Source of the DNA: Paracoccaceae bacterium
GTDB taxonomy: Bacteria; Pseudomonadota; Alphaproteobacteria; Rhodobacterales; Rhodobacteraceae
Direction: 5' to 3'
DNA: 64,000 nt
Assembly (NCBI GenBank): GCA_024742405.1
Contig: JANSYP010000008.1
Coordinates: 121,773-185,772, forward strand
In this document: positions 18,040 to 27,194 of the stretch, piece after piece
Position numbering within the stretch: the stretch's first letter is position 1
How the letters are laid out: every line of letters begins with the position of its first letter
The notes under the pieces: model-generated
Databases searched by the model: none
Seen by the model: the letters and a program-made list of their open reading frames with translations, nothing else
Told to the model about the DNA's origin: nothing
Position numbers and translations under genes: made by a program

Positions 18040-19137
18040 TTAGTGGCGCAGGACTGTCATCGCCGAGCTGTCCCAGGCGATCCAGATCGAATCGGTACCC
18101 ATCCTCTGGACGGTGTCGGCGTCGGTATAGGCCCGCAACCTCAGGTCCGGCAGGTCGTCGATCGCGAGATCCACAGCCGTGCGACTGCCTTGAAAGGTGC
18201 AGTCGGCGATCCGGCCTTTGACCGCATTTGCCGCTTCGGGCTTGTCGCTATGGAAGGCGATATTCTCCAGACGCAGCGACGCGGACGCGGCCTGTCCGGC
18301 TTGTGGTGCGGCATGGGCCGCCTGGCCCCGCAAGGAGATCCCGTTCCAGTCGAACAGGATCTCGCTCCGGCTGGCGTCGACAGAACGAACGGTTCCATCC
18401 AGGAGATTGGTCTCGCCGATGAACTCGGCAACGAAACGGGTCTCGGGCCGGAAATAGAGGTCTTCGGGCGTGCCATCCTGTTCGATCCGGCCGCTGTTCA
18501 TCACCACGATCCTGTCAGACATCGTCAGCGCCTCCTCCTGATCGTGGGTCACGAAGAAGAACGTCTTGTGCGTCTGCCGCTGGATCGACTTCAGTTCGAG
18601 CTGCACCTGACCGCGGAGCTTGGCGTCCAGCGCGCCGAGCGGCTCGTCCAGAAGCAGCAGCGCCGGGTCCAGCGCCAGCGCCCGGGCGAGCGCCACACGT
18701 TGCCGCTGTCCCCCCGAAAGCTGCGAGGGATAGCGATCCGCGAAAGGCGTCAGCTCCAGAAAGGACATGATCTCGTTCAGCCGCTGCTTGATCGCCTCGC
18801 GACCCATGCCCTTCAGCTCAAGCCCGAAGGCCATGTTCTGGGCCACGGTCATATGGGGGAAGAGGGCATAGTCCTGAAAGACCATGTTGATATGCCGTTT
18901 TTCAGGAGGCTGGGCGGTGATGTCCTTACCATTGAGTAGAATGCGGCCCTGGTCTGGCTTTTCGAACCCGCCAAGGATGCGCAGCGTAGTGGACTTTCCG
19001 CAGCCCGACGGGCCGAGGAAGGTTACAAACTCGCCCTCGGCGATATCGAGATGCATTTCGTGCAGAGCCACGGCGCTGCCAAAGCTCTTGGATATGCCAT
19101 CAAGCCGGACAAGCGGTGCGGGAGGCTGGGTCGTCAT
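18040..19137 (-). CDS. ABC transporter ATP-binding protein, PotA type
   Basis: The 365-residue ATPase has Walker A (GPSGCGKSTT), the signature LSGGQRQRVALARAL, Walker B (LLLDEPLGALD) and the H-loop (VTHDQEEAL). A C-terminal TOBE-type regulatory region runs from about residue 280. PotA-type ATPases power polyamine and related importers. It is the last gene of a long operon, overlapping the second permease by 4 bp. Confidence 0.93.
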   Translation of the reverse strand: MTTQPPAPLVRLDGISKSFGSAVALHEMHLDIAEGEFVTFLGPSGCGKSTTLRILGGFEKPDQGRILLNGKDITAQPPEKRHINMVFQDYALFPHMTVAQNMAFGLELKGMGREAIKQRLNEIMSFLELTPFADRYPSQLSGGQRQRVALARALALDPALLLLDEPLGALDAKLRGQVQLELKSIQRQTHKTFFFVTHDQEEALTMSDRIVVMNSGRIEQDGTPEDLYFRPETRFVAEFIGETNLLDGTVRSVDASRSEILFDWNGISLRGQAAHAAPQAGQAASASLRLENIAFHSDKPEAANAVKGRIADCTFQGSRTAVDLAIDDLPDLRLRAYTDADTVQRMGTDSIWIAWDSSAMTVLRH

Positions 19138-19922
19138 TGGCTGTCTTTCTTCATGCGGCGGCTGGAGCGTTCGGCCCAGACCCCGAGAACGGCGGTGAGC
19201 ACCAGGGCGACCGTCGCGATTGCGTTGATCTCCGGCGACATGCCGGAGCGGAGCATCGCGAAGATCAGCACCGGGAGGGTGGGGTCGTATCCGCCGAGGA
19301 AGAAGGAGCGGACGAAATCGTCGAAGCTCAGCAGCAGGCAGAAGATGCCCGCGCCGATCAGGGCCGGTTTCAGATAGGGCAGCGTGATCCGCATGAAGGT
19401 CACGAACGGATCGGCGCCCAGATCCCGCGCGGCCTCGCCCATGCTCTTGGGCAGGGTCGACAAACGGGCGATCACGACGAGCGACACGAAGGGCACGTTG
19501 TGAACCGCGTGGGCCCAGATGATCGCGAACATGCCCGGCTCGATCCCGAGCTGGCGGGCATAGATCCGAAACGCGATGGCCGAGATGATCCCCGGGACGA
19601 GCGCGGGCAGGATCATCAGCGCATAGACCGCGGCGCGCCCGGCGAACTTGTCTCGCGCCAGAAGAACCGCCAACCAGGTGCCCATCACGATGGAAATCAG
19701 AGTCGAGATGATCGCGATCGCCACCGAATAGGAGAAGGTGAAAATGACGTCGGTGTCGGCAAAAACACCCAGATACCAGTCGAGCGTCCAGGACCGGATC
19801 GGGAAGCCGATGAACTTGCTGTCCTTGAAGCCCATCACCACCATCAGCACGAGCGGCACGAAGAGATAGACGACGAAGGCCCAGAAGATCACGGACAGCA
19901 GAACACGATGGGAGCGGGTCAT
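19134..19922 (-). CDS. ABC transporter permease, PotC type
   Basis: The 262-residue membrane protein starts MTRSHRVLLSVIFW and has six helices. Its EAA loop is GEAARDLGADPFVTFMRITLP, and FDDFVRSFFLGG follows, typical of PotC/PotI permeases. The start overlaps the PotB-type gene by 4 bp and the stop overlaps the ATPase gene by 4 bp. Confidence 0.93.
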   Translation of the reverse strand: MTRSHRVLLSVIFWAFVVYLFVPLVLMVVMGFKDSKFIGFPIRSWTLDWYLGVFADTDVIFTFSYSVAIAIISTLISIVMGTWLAVLLARDKFAGRAAVYALMILPALVPGIISAIAFRIYARQLGIEPGMFAIIWAHAVHNVPFVSLVVIARLSTLPKSMGEAARDLGADPFVTFMRITLPYLKPALIGAGIFCLLLSFDDFVRSFFLGGYDPTLPVLIFAMLRSGMSPEINAIATVALVLTAVLGVWAERSSRRMKKDSQ

Positions 19923-20914
19923 TTGCTGTCCCCTTTCCGCAAGGCCGAGATAAACCGGCTGAAGATACCGGTGAGAAGAAGCGCCGCGACGAACATGATC
20001 ACCGCAAAGGCGGCGCCCGTGGGCCACTTGTCCCCGGCCACATGGAAGAACCCTGCGATGGTCTGGGCAAAGACGGTGCTGTTCGGACCACCAAGCAGAA
20101 CCGGAGTGCCGTAATAGCCGGTCGAGATCAGGAACACGAGAATGCAGCCTGAACCGACCCCCTCGAGAGAGAGCGGCAGCGTGATCCGCCAGAAGCGGGT
20201 CCAGGCGCCCGCGCCCAGATCGGCGGCGGCTTCTGTGATGTTGCGGGGCAACTTTTCCAGCGCCGAGTAGAGCGGCAGAAGCATATAGAGCGCGGTGAGG
20301 TAGATCAGGCCGACGCTTACGGAAAAGCCAGTATACATGAAGGGAATTGGCCGCTCGATCAGACCAAGCCATTGCAGGGCGATATTGACCGCGCCGTTGT
20401 TGCCTAGAAGGATCATGATCGCGTAGGTGCGCACGATCTCGCCGGTCCAGAACGGGATCAGGAGCAGCAGGAGCAGCGCCAGCTGGTTGTGGCGTTTCAC
20501 ATGGCGCGCCAGGAAGTACGCCACCGGATAGGTGATGATCAGCGTGACCAAGGTCAGCATCGCCGAATAGCCCAGCGTGCGGAAAAATGGCCGCTGGAAA
20601 ACGCTCTGCTCGAAGAACGCCACGTAGTTGGCAAGCGTGAAATGAGTCTCCTGCCCGACGGTCACCGGGTAGGCATCCATCAGGCTGACGCGGAGCATCT
20701 GCAACATCGGGCCCAGATGCTGGGTCAGAACCCAGATCAGCGGGATCAGCGCGAGCATGAGGAACTGCCGGCGCGGCGACGCGAAAACCACAGCCGACAA
20801 GAGCTGGTAGGGCCGCCAGGCCACGAACCGGCCCCATGCCGCTGGTCGGTCTCCGCCGCCAGCGGCCGCGACTTGCGTACGCTCTGCGCCGATAGGCGCA
20901 GCGTCGTTGGTCAT
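19919..20914 (-). CDS. ABC transporter permease, PotB type
   Basis: The 331-residue protein has a longer hydrophilic N-terminus than usual (about 45 residues), then six membrane helices. The EAA loop is ITEAAADLGAGAWTRFWRIT. It forms the translocation pore with the PotC-type subunit, to which it is coupled by a 4-bp overlap. The binding protein gene lies 90 bp upstream. Confidence 0.92.
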   Translation of the reverse strand: MTNDAAPIGAERTQVAAAGGGDRPAAWGRFVAWRPYQLLSAVVFASPRRQFLMLALIPLIWVLTQHLGPMLQMLRVSLMDAYPVTVGQETHFTLANYVAFFEQSVFQRPFFRTLGYSAMLTLVTLIITYPVAYFLARHVKRHNQLALLLLLLIPFWTGEIVRTYAIMILLGNNGAVNIALQWLGLIERPIPFMYTGFSVSVGLIYLTALYMLLPLYSALEKLPRNITEAAADLGAGAWTRFWRITLPLSLEGVGSGCILVFLISTGYYGTPVLLGGPNSTVFAQTIAGFFHVAGDKWPTGAAFAVIMFVAALLLTGIFSRFISALRKGDSK

Positions 20915-21004
20915 TGCAGTTCCTCGCTAAGGGGTCTCAGATCGTGAAGCGCCCGCGGCCCCTGTCGGTTTGCACCGGGGGCCGCGGACGTGTCGGGCGA
21001 GGCC

Positions 21005-22111
21005 TCAGGCGGCCTTGATCGCTTCCACCGCCGGATCGACCAGGCTGTATTTCAGTTCGTTCGCTTCGGCGCGGAAGAATTGCAGGTTGGCGAGTTCCTC
21101 CTCGGTGAAGGCAGACGCGGCTTTTTCGGCCTCGGTCAGATGCTGGTCCGCGCCGTTGAACGTCGAAATGAAGCCCGAGGCCCTGGTCATCTCGGCGCCG
21201 ATCTCGGGCGAGGACAGGATCGCATCGAGGAAGAGATAGGCGTTGTCGGCGTTCGGCGCGTTGTTGGCGATGTTGTATGTGTAGACAAAGCCGTAGGATC
21301 CTTCCTTAGGGATCGTCATCGACACAGGGAAGCCGTCCGCCATCAGTGCTGCAATCGGCCCGTTCCAGGCGCAGGCCATGGTGATGTCCTGGTTGACGAA
21401 CATCTGCTGCACTTCGGCGCCGCTGTCATAGTATTTGCGCACCAGCGGCTTCTTCTCGATCAGGAAATCGCGCGCCTCCGCCACGATCTCGGCGGCCTTC
21501 TCCGGATCGTCGAGATAGGCGACCATGTTGCCGTCATAGCCCTTCATGAGCATCACGATCGAGAGCATGTCCTGGATCGTGTAGGCGGTCTGGCCGGCGT
21601 ATTTGTCGGAGAAGAACGTGTACCAGCTCTTGACGTCCTCTTCGGGCACGAGCTCGTTATTGTAGGCGAGCACTTCCATACCCGACAGGATCGGCGCGCC
21701 CCATTTGTTGCCGTTGATCGTCGACCAGTCGCTCTCCGAATAGATCGGGTTCATCGCACCCCAGTTGGTCAGGCGTCCGGCATCGAGTGGCGCCAGCAGG
21801 TCGCTGTCGATGAACTGAAGGAACCTGTGGCCGGCGACGGTCACGATGTCCACGGTCGGCTCCGGCGCTTCGGCCGCGAGCAGGTTGAACTGCTTGCCCT
21901 GGTCATCGACGAGGCGAATGTTCACCTTGATACCGGTTTCCGACTCGAACTGATCCTTGAACGCTTCGGGGACGAAATCGGTATAGGTCCAGATATTCAC
22001 CTCGCCGCCCGCAGCACGGGCGGGGCGCAGGTAGGCCGGGCTGGCGAGCACCGCGGCAGAGGCTGCTGTCGTGCCTAGAAATTTGCGGCGGCTCAGGGGT
22101 AGTTTGGTCAT
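21005..22111 (-). CDS. Extracellular solute-binding protein, PotD type, Tat-exported
   Basis: The 368-residue protein has a twin-arginine signal (SRRKFLGTTAASAAV) cleaved near residue 33, then a PotD-like fold with VNIWTYTDFVPEAFKDQFE and MACAWNGPIAALM. The ligand is unknown. PotD-type proteins bind polyamines, but this family also covers other cationic or zwitterionic amines. It lies 64 bp after the octopine-dehydrogenase-like gene in the same operon. Confidence 0.9.
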   Translation of the reverse strand: MTKLPLSRRKFLGTTAASAAVLASPAYLRPARAAGGEVNIWTYTDFVPEAFKDQFESETGIKVNIRLVDDQGKQFNLLAAEAPEPTVDIVTVAGHRFLQFIDSDLLAPLDAGRLTNWGAMNPIYSESDWSTINGNKWGAPILSGMEVLAYNNELVPEEDVKSWYTFFSDKYAGQTAYTIQDMLSIVMLMKGYDGNMVAYLDDPEKAAEIVAEARDFLIEKKPLVRKYYDSGAEVQQMFVNQDITMACAWNGPIAALMADGFPVSMTIPKEGSYGFVYTYNIANNAPNADNAYLFLDAILSSPEIGAEMTRASGFISTFNGADQHLTEAEKAASAFTEEELANLQFFRAEANELKYSLVDPAVEAIKAA

Positions 22112-22175
22112 TTTTTTCTCCTTGCTGGGTCTTCAGGCGTTATTTTGCTTCTTTGGCTGCGCGCAGTGAACCCTG

Positions 22176-23294
22176 TCAGGTTTTCTCGGCACAAGCTTCT
22201 TTTGGGTCCAGACGGCCGGTTTTGGCGGCCTCGGCCAGATCTGCCAGACTGCAGTGCTCGAGCGATAACGCATTGAGCAACTGGTTTTCGGCGGTGAAGT
22301 CCCGCCCGTACATGGCCGAGAAGATCGCGATGCCGGCTTCGTGCAGCACCGCCGGCCGCCCCACAAGCTTGCCCAGGACCGCGACGGGCACAAGGCCGTA
22401 GGGAACATCTTCGGTGACATAGCGGGTGTCGGCAGTCGCCGGCCCTGTGCCGCCGTTCCCCTGCGCGTGCATCTGCTGGTTCATCTCAGAGATCGAGGCC
22501 ACGGGCACGTGAAAGGACAGGTGAAAATGCTCGAAGATGGTCTTGACCGACAGACCGAGCGCCTGCGCGATCGCCAGCCGCTCATCGTCAAGCCGCTCCA
22601 GGAGGCGCCCGACCGTTGGGGTGACGTTCTTGCCCTGGCTCCAGGTCTCGCCCTGCTCCATCCGGGTGATGTTGCCGAGCGCGATGCCCATGTGGTTCTG
22701 CGGGTTCAGGTTCGACAGCGTGATCGCCAACAGCCCCTCGCGCGGTGCAAAAACCTCGCCGAACAGCGTCTCGCACAGCACCATCTGCGCGTCTTGCTCG
22801 GATGCCGGCAACGTGCACATGTCGACCTTTGCGCGCACGGTGTTGACTTGGACATCGGTCCCGCTTTTGCGCCGGCCGGTGACGGCCGTGGTGCCCCAGG
22901 CGGTGATCGGGATCTCGATCCCGCGGGCAGCCAGAAGGCGCGCGAGATAGAGCGCTCCGAAAGAGCCGTGGGATGAGATGAGCACACGATGATCCGCGCG
23001 GATGTGCGGCGCCAGCGCGTCGAACACCGTTTTATGCCCATAGCCCGGCAGCGCGATCAACAGAACATCGTTCGCGTCTGCAAGCGTCGCTGCGGACGTG
23101 GCCACCGAGGGCGAAAAGACACCCTCCAACGCGCCCCGGGCCGTCAGCTTTTCGCCTTCTGCAAGCTCCACTGTGCCCGCCCCGGAAGGCGACCAGAGCA
23201 TCGGCGCGTGCCCCTTCTGCTCCAGCAGCGCGGCTGTGGCGAAGGCGATGGAACCTGCGCCAGCGATCCCGACCTTCATCTGTTCACCGCTCAT
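22176..23294 (-). CDS. NAD/NADP octopine/nopaline dehydrogenase family protein
   Basis: The 372-residue protein has a Rossmann motif VGIAGAGSIAFATA at the N-terminus. Its C-terminal helical domain, about residues 185-350, contains NLNPQNHMGIALGNITRME, as in octopine/nopaline (opine) dehydrogenases. A His in that region (NPQNHMG) corresponds to the catalytic area of opine dehydrogenases. These enzymes make or split N-(carboxyalkyl)amino acids with NAD(P)H. The start overlaps the upstream gene as ATGA. Direction of reaction and substrate are not evident. Confidence 0.83.
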   Translation of the reverse strand: MSGEQMKVGIAGAGSIAFATAALLEQKGHAPMLWSPSGAGTVELAEGEKLTARGALEGVFSPSVATSAATLADANDVLLIALPGYGHKTVFDALAPHIRADHRVLISSHGSFGALYLARLLAARGIEIPITAWGTTAVTGRRKSGTDVQVNTVRAKVDMCTLPASEQDAQMVLCETLFGEVFAPREGLLAITLSNLNPQNHMGIALGNITRMEQGETWSQGKNVTPTVGRLLERLDDERLAIAQALGLSVKTIFEHFHLSFHVPVASISEMNQQMHAQGNGGTGPATADTRYVTEDVPYGLVPVAVLGKLVGRPAVLHEAGIAIFSAMYGRDFTAENQLLNALSLEHCSLADLAEAAKTGRLDPKEACAEKT

Positions 23295-23881
23295 GCCGCG
23301 TCACTCCTGCGCACCGGATCTCCAAGCACATGCATCAGCCGGTTCGCCCATCCGAACAAGGCAGTCGAAAGTATGAGGTCGAGGATCTCGGCCTCATCAA
23401 AACCCGCCTCCTGTAGCGCCGCCATATCCGACGCATCCGCCTCTGACGGGCAGGCCGACAGTTTGCGCGCAAAGTCGAAAATCGCGCGGTCGCGGGGCGA
23501 CAGATCAGCCTCTGCACCATTCGCAAAGAGCGCGTCGGTCACTTCGGTGCTGTTCTCAAGCTGGGCATGGCGCGCCGCGTGCACGGCGGCGCAATAGATG
23601 CACCGATTGACGATGGAGGCGCCAAGCGCCCCAAGCTCCCGCTCCGCCCGGCTCAGCCCGCCCTCATCATACATGATCGCGTTGAAGAGCGGCGAGCGCA
23701 CCGCGAGGCTCTCCACATCGTGGGCCAGAACGAGCACATAGTCCGACACCTTCGTGTTGGACGGGGTCACCTGCAACGCCGAGAGTTGCGCCTCCGTGGC
23801 GTCCTCGAGTTTGACCGGCGCGACACGCGGCAACCATCGCGGCACTGTGCGGGTGAACTTGTGGACCACATTCTCGGTCAT
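23291..23881 (-). CDS. Peroxidase-related / carboxymuconolactone decarboxylase-domain protein
   Basis: The 196-residue protein contains the AhpD-like motif NRCIYCAAVHAARHAQL, a CxxC with downstream His, near residue 100. It ends with ILDLILSTALFGWANRLMHV. AhpD-like proteins reduce peroxides or act as small lyases. Start and stop each overlap neighbours by 4 bp, so it is coupled to the next protein of the same superfamily and to the opine-dehydrogenase-like enzyme. Confidence 0.82.
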   Translation of the reverse strand: MTENVVHKFTRTVPRWLPRVAPVKLEDATEAQLSALQVTPSNTKVSDYVLVLAHDVESLAVRSPLFNAIMYDEGGLSRAERELGALGASIVNRCIYCAAVHAARHAQLENSTEVTDALFANGAEADLSPRDRAIFDFARKLSACPSEADASDMAALQEAGFDEAEILDLILSTALFGWANRLMHVLGDPVRRSDAA

Positions 23882-24369
23882 TCCGCCGTCCCTGCCATGA
23901 GTTTGAGCCCTGCGACGAGGCGCAATTGGTAAGCCAGGAAGGCATTCAATTCGCACAACCGCACGATATCTGCATCGGTTGTGCCAGAAGCCTTGAGACG
24001 CTCGATATCCACGCGGGCGATATCCTTGGGCGCGCGGGCCACCTTGTCCATGAAGGTAATCACCTCCACCAGGCCCTTGTCGCGGCCGTCCTGCGCCGGG
24101 TCGGCGAGCCAGGCATAGTCCTGCCCCTGCTGGCGTGCGGCATAGCGTTGGGCGACCTGCTCCTCGCCATTCAGCCGCGCAATCCGCGCGGCGAGGGCCG
24201 CACGCATGTCGGCAGGCCAGGCACCGCAATCCTGGGGCGCCAGCACGGCCTGCTCCGCAGCGTCGGTCTTTTCCAGCACCGACGCCCGCAGGGTGGCTGC
24301 AGCGGACCCCGCGCCGCCCTCCGTCACGCCGCCTTCGACAAGGCTGGTGGTCTGCCAGATGTCGCTCAC
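23878..24369 (-). CDS. Carboxymuconolactone decarboxylase-domain protein without the CxxC
   Basis: The 163-residue protein starts at a GTG overlapping the monooxygenase stop (GTGA). It has the helical layout of CMD-domain proteins (CGAWPADMRAALAARIARL, then ASGTTDADIVRLCELNAFL), but no CxxC catalytic pair is present. It may therefore be a structural partner of the neighbouring peroxidase-related protein. Such paired CMD genes occur elsewhere as I recall (Avi_7169/7170-type families), with function unknown. Confidence 0.72.
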   Translation of the reverse strand: MSDIWQTTSLVEGGVTEGGAGSAAATLRASVLEKTDAAEQAVLAPQDCGAWPADMRAALAARIARLNGEEQVAQRYAARQQGQDYAWLADPAQDGRDKGLVEVITFMDKVARAPKDIARVDIERLKASGTTDADIVRLCELNAFLAYQLRLVAGLKLMAGTAE

Positions 24370-25832
24370 GCATCCACCTCCTGCGGCAGATCGCTGGCGA
24401 CCCATTCGTCGCCGATCAGTTCCGGGGTGTCATAGTCCAGAAAACCCTGCCAATGGGCCTCGACATCCTCGGCATAGAGCTTGGCGGCGATGTCGCGCGC
24501 GAGCCAGGCTGCTCCATCCGACACGCCCGGCACGTCGCCGCTGACCTTGCCGAGGCTCGCGGTGGCCCCGTAGTTGAAGCAATAGACATTGGACAGCCAC
24601 GGCGCACTGCCGGGTGTCTTTTCGCGGAAGGTGAAGTCCGGGTTGAGATAGGGAAAGCGGCCGAGATCCGCGTTCTCTTCGCTTGCGGGCGGCGTGTAGA
24701 CATCCTGCCAGAGCTGGATCTGGCCTGCGGCCTCGCCGAACTCCACCCGCATCATCGGATCGGTCACAAAGCCGGTGCCGAGGATCAGGAAATCGGCCAG
24801 ATAGCTCGTCCCGTCGGCAAAGCTTATCTTCACCCCGCTGCCCTGCTCCTCCACTTTGGTGGTGGCCTTGCCGAAGTGGAAATAGGCGTTCTTGTGGCAG
24901 CTCACGCGGAGTGTCGAGCCGTGGGGGGCCGGCGTCTGGGTCGCGAAACTGTACTGCATGAAGCGCCAGCGCCATGCGTCGGACAATGCCGCATAGCCGG
25001 CGGTGAACCCGTAGCTTCCGATACCCATCATCTTGTTGACGACCGGCATGTCCTTGCGGCGGATCAGATGGCGCACCTCGGCCGCGCCGTGCTCCAGCGC
25101 TTCCGCGGAATTGTCGACCGCCGACGCGCCGACGCCGATCACGGCCACCTTCTTGTTTTTCAGTCCGGCAAAATCGATCTCGTCCGCGCTGTGCGCCCAG
25201 AGCCGCCGCGGCAGATCGCCGATGAAGCCCGGAATGTTCGGTTTGCCGGTGCCGTCCCGCCCCGTGGCCGAAACGAGCTTGCGCGCGAGGATCGACCCGG
25301 AGGTCGCGCCGGAAAGATGCAGGCGCAAGAGATCGCCCTCGGGTTCGACCAGATCAACCGACACCTCGTTTTCGACCGGGATGTCCAGCGCCTTGCGGTA
25401 CCATTTCAGGTACTCCATCCACATCGGCCGTGGGATCTTGTCGAGCTTTTCCCAGTCAGCGGTGCCGAACTGTGCCCTGTACCAGGCCTGGAACGTCAGT
25501 GGGCCAAGGCCAAAGGCCGGGCCGGTCAGTGTCTTGGGCGAGCGCAGCGTGACCATGCGCGCATAGTTCAGCCAGGGCCCCTCGAAGCCCGCGGGAGAAC
25601 GGTCGAGGACGCGGATATTGTCGACACCGCCGGTGCGTAGGGCGAGCCAGGCCACCATCCCGCACATACCGCCACCGATGATCACGACGTCATGGATCTT
25701 TTCGCCGTCCTTCGTGCGCGCCGGCACCCAGGACTTGCCCGGATAAAGAAGGTGGCTGAGATCCTCCTTGAGGCGGGCTTCGAGTGCGGCCAGACCCTGG
25801 CCGTCGATTGAAGGCGTCATTGCACCGTCCAT
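24366..25832 (-). CDS. Flavin-containing monooxygenase family protein
   Basis: The 488-residue protein has two dinucleotide-binding motifs: VIIGGGMCGMVAWLAL near residue 52 for FAD and VAVIGVGASAVDNSAEAL near residue 228 for NADPH. A GTG-FVTDP element follows near residue 350. FMO-type enzymes insert one oxygen atom at nitrogen, sulfur or a ketone. It lies 39 bp after the MFS gene and overlaps the CMD gene by 4 bp. It is probably the oxygenase of the pathway in this operon. Confidence 0.88.
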   Translation of the reverse strand: MDGAMTPSIDGQGLAALEARLKEDLSHLLYPGKSWVPARTKDGEKIHDVVIIGGGMCGMVAWLALRTGGVDNIRVLDRSPAGFEGPWLNYARMVTLRSPKTLTGPAFGLGPLTFQAWYRAQFGTADWEKLDKIPRPMWMEYLKWYRKALDIPVENEVSVDLVEPEGDLLRLHLSGATSGSILARKLVSATGRDGTGKPNIPGFIGDLPRRLWAHSADEIDFAGLKNKKVAVIGVGASAVDNSAEALEHGAAEVRHLIRRKDMPVVNKMMGIGSYGFTAGYAALSDAWRWRFMQYSFATQTPAPHGSTLRVSCHKNAYFHFGKATTKVEEQGSGVKISFADGTSYLADFLILGTGFVTDPMMRVEFGEAAGQIQLWQDVYTPPASEENADLGRFPYLNPDFTFREKTPGSAPWLSNVYCFNYGATASLGKVSGDVPGVSDGAAWLARDIAAKLYAEDVEAHWQGFLDYDTPELIGDEWVASDLPQEVDA

Positions 25833-25871
25833 GTGTCTGTCATGCCTCTTGTTTCTGCCGCATTGAAAAGC

Positions 25872-27194
25872 TCACGCCGCTACGCCGGGCCAGTGCGGAT
25901 GCAACTCGTCGATATAGTAGCGATGCCGGTGTCGGCCGCCCTCTGACGAATGCGCGCGCAAATGCGGATGGTCTGCCGGCAGCTCCGGGTGAAGATGTTC
26001 CGGTTCTTCGATATCGGCCGCGGGCCAGACGCGCAGCGCGGCAAGGGTCAGCAGCGCACAGGCCGGGCACAGCAGCAGCATTGCCGTGGCCGGTGAGAGA
26101 AGCGCCCCCAGCCAGCCCGCCAGCGGGTAGGCCAGAAGCCAGCCGGCGTGGGAGAGCGCGAACTGCGCAGCAAAAACGGCCGGCCGGTTCTCCTGCACCG
26201 CCGACCGAGCGATCACAATTCCGCCGGGCGTGAGTACCAACGATCCGGCGGCCCCGAAGGCCAACCAGAGGGCCATCAGCCCCCCAAGCGGCAGGTTGAG
26301 CGCGACCAGCACGCCCAGACTGGCAAAGCAGAAGGCACCCGTGGCCATCACGCGCCGCTCGTCGCTCATCTCCACCAGGCGCGGCACGATGAGCGCCATG
26401 CCCGCCGCGCCGAGGCCGTAACAGGCCATCTGCCACGTATAGATGCTCTCCGCCGCGTTGAAGCGCGATCCCGCATAGATGACCGTGTTGACGAAGACCC
26501 AGGCCATGGCGAGGCTGACGGCAAACTGGATGAGCCACAGCCCGCGCAGGCGTGGCGTGCGCGCATAGATCCGCATGCCCCGCGTGAGCCGCTCCAGGAA
26601 GGGGCTTTTGGCCGGGCGCACCACCCCTGGCAACCGGGTCAGCATCAAGGCCGCGACCGAGCCGCAAAAGCTGAGACTGGCGAGAAAGAAGAGATCCCCT
26701 GCCACCAGCAGGGTCAGCGCAACCGCTGCGATGACTGGGCTGAGCACCGCTTCGAGCGTGTAGGCGACGCGCGACCAAGCCAGAGCCCGCACATAGGTGG
26801 CCTCATCGGGCAGGATTTCGGTCAAGACCGCCTGAAAGAGCGGCGTGAAGCCCGAGGACACGGCGAAAAAGAGAAAGGCGAGCCCAGCCACCTGCAGCGG
26901 CGTGTCCGCAAACCCCATGCAGGCCACAAGCGCCAGCCGCAGGATGTCGATGGTGACCAGCACGAGGCGCCTGGGCAGCGCTGATGTCAGCGGCTCGGCC
27001 AACGGCGCCACCAGCACATAGGCCACCATCTTGAGCGCCAGGATCCCGCCCAGGATCGGTCCGCCCATGTTCACACCACCGAATTCGAACGCGCTCAGCG
27101 ACAGCGACACCGTCATTACGCCGATCCCCAACAGCGAGAAAACCTGCGCCGCGAAGAGTTTGCGAAACTCGGGATGGTGCAGGGGCGAACTCAA
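25872..27194 (-). CDS. MFS transporter with histidine-rich C-terminal tail
   Basis: The 440-residue protein has about 12 hydrophobic segments over residues 10-395 and GRADE-like cytoplasmic loops typical of the major facilitator superfamily. The final 45 residues are hydrophilic and contain about ten histidines, with runs such as HLHPELPADHPHLRAH and RHRHRYY. Such a tail is unusual for MFS carriers and might bind metal. The start overlaps the aminotransferase-fold gene by 4 bp. Confidence 0.88.
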   Translation of the reverse strand: MSSPLHHPEFRKLFAAQVFSLLGIGVMTVSLSLSAFEFGGVNMGGPILGGILALKMVAYVLVAPLAEPLTSALPRRLVLVTIDILRLALVACMGFADTPLQVAGLAFLFFAVSSGFTPLFQAVLTEILPDEATYVRALAWSRVAYTLEAVLSPVIAAVALTLLVAGDLFFLASLSFCGSVAALMLTRLPGVVRPAKSPFLERLTRGMRIYARTPRLRGLWLIQFAVSLAMAWVFVNTVIYAGSRFNAAESIYTWQMACYGLGAAGMALIVPRLVEMSDERRVMATGAFCFASLGVLVALNLPLGGLMALWLAFGAAGSLVLTPGGIVIARSAVQENRPAVFAAQFALSHAGWLLAYPLAGWLGALLSPATAMLLLCPACALLTLAALRVWPAADIEEPEHLHPELPADHPHLRAHSSEGGRHRHRYYIDELHPHWPGVAA

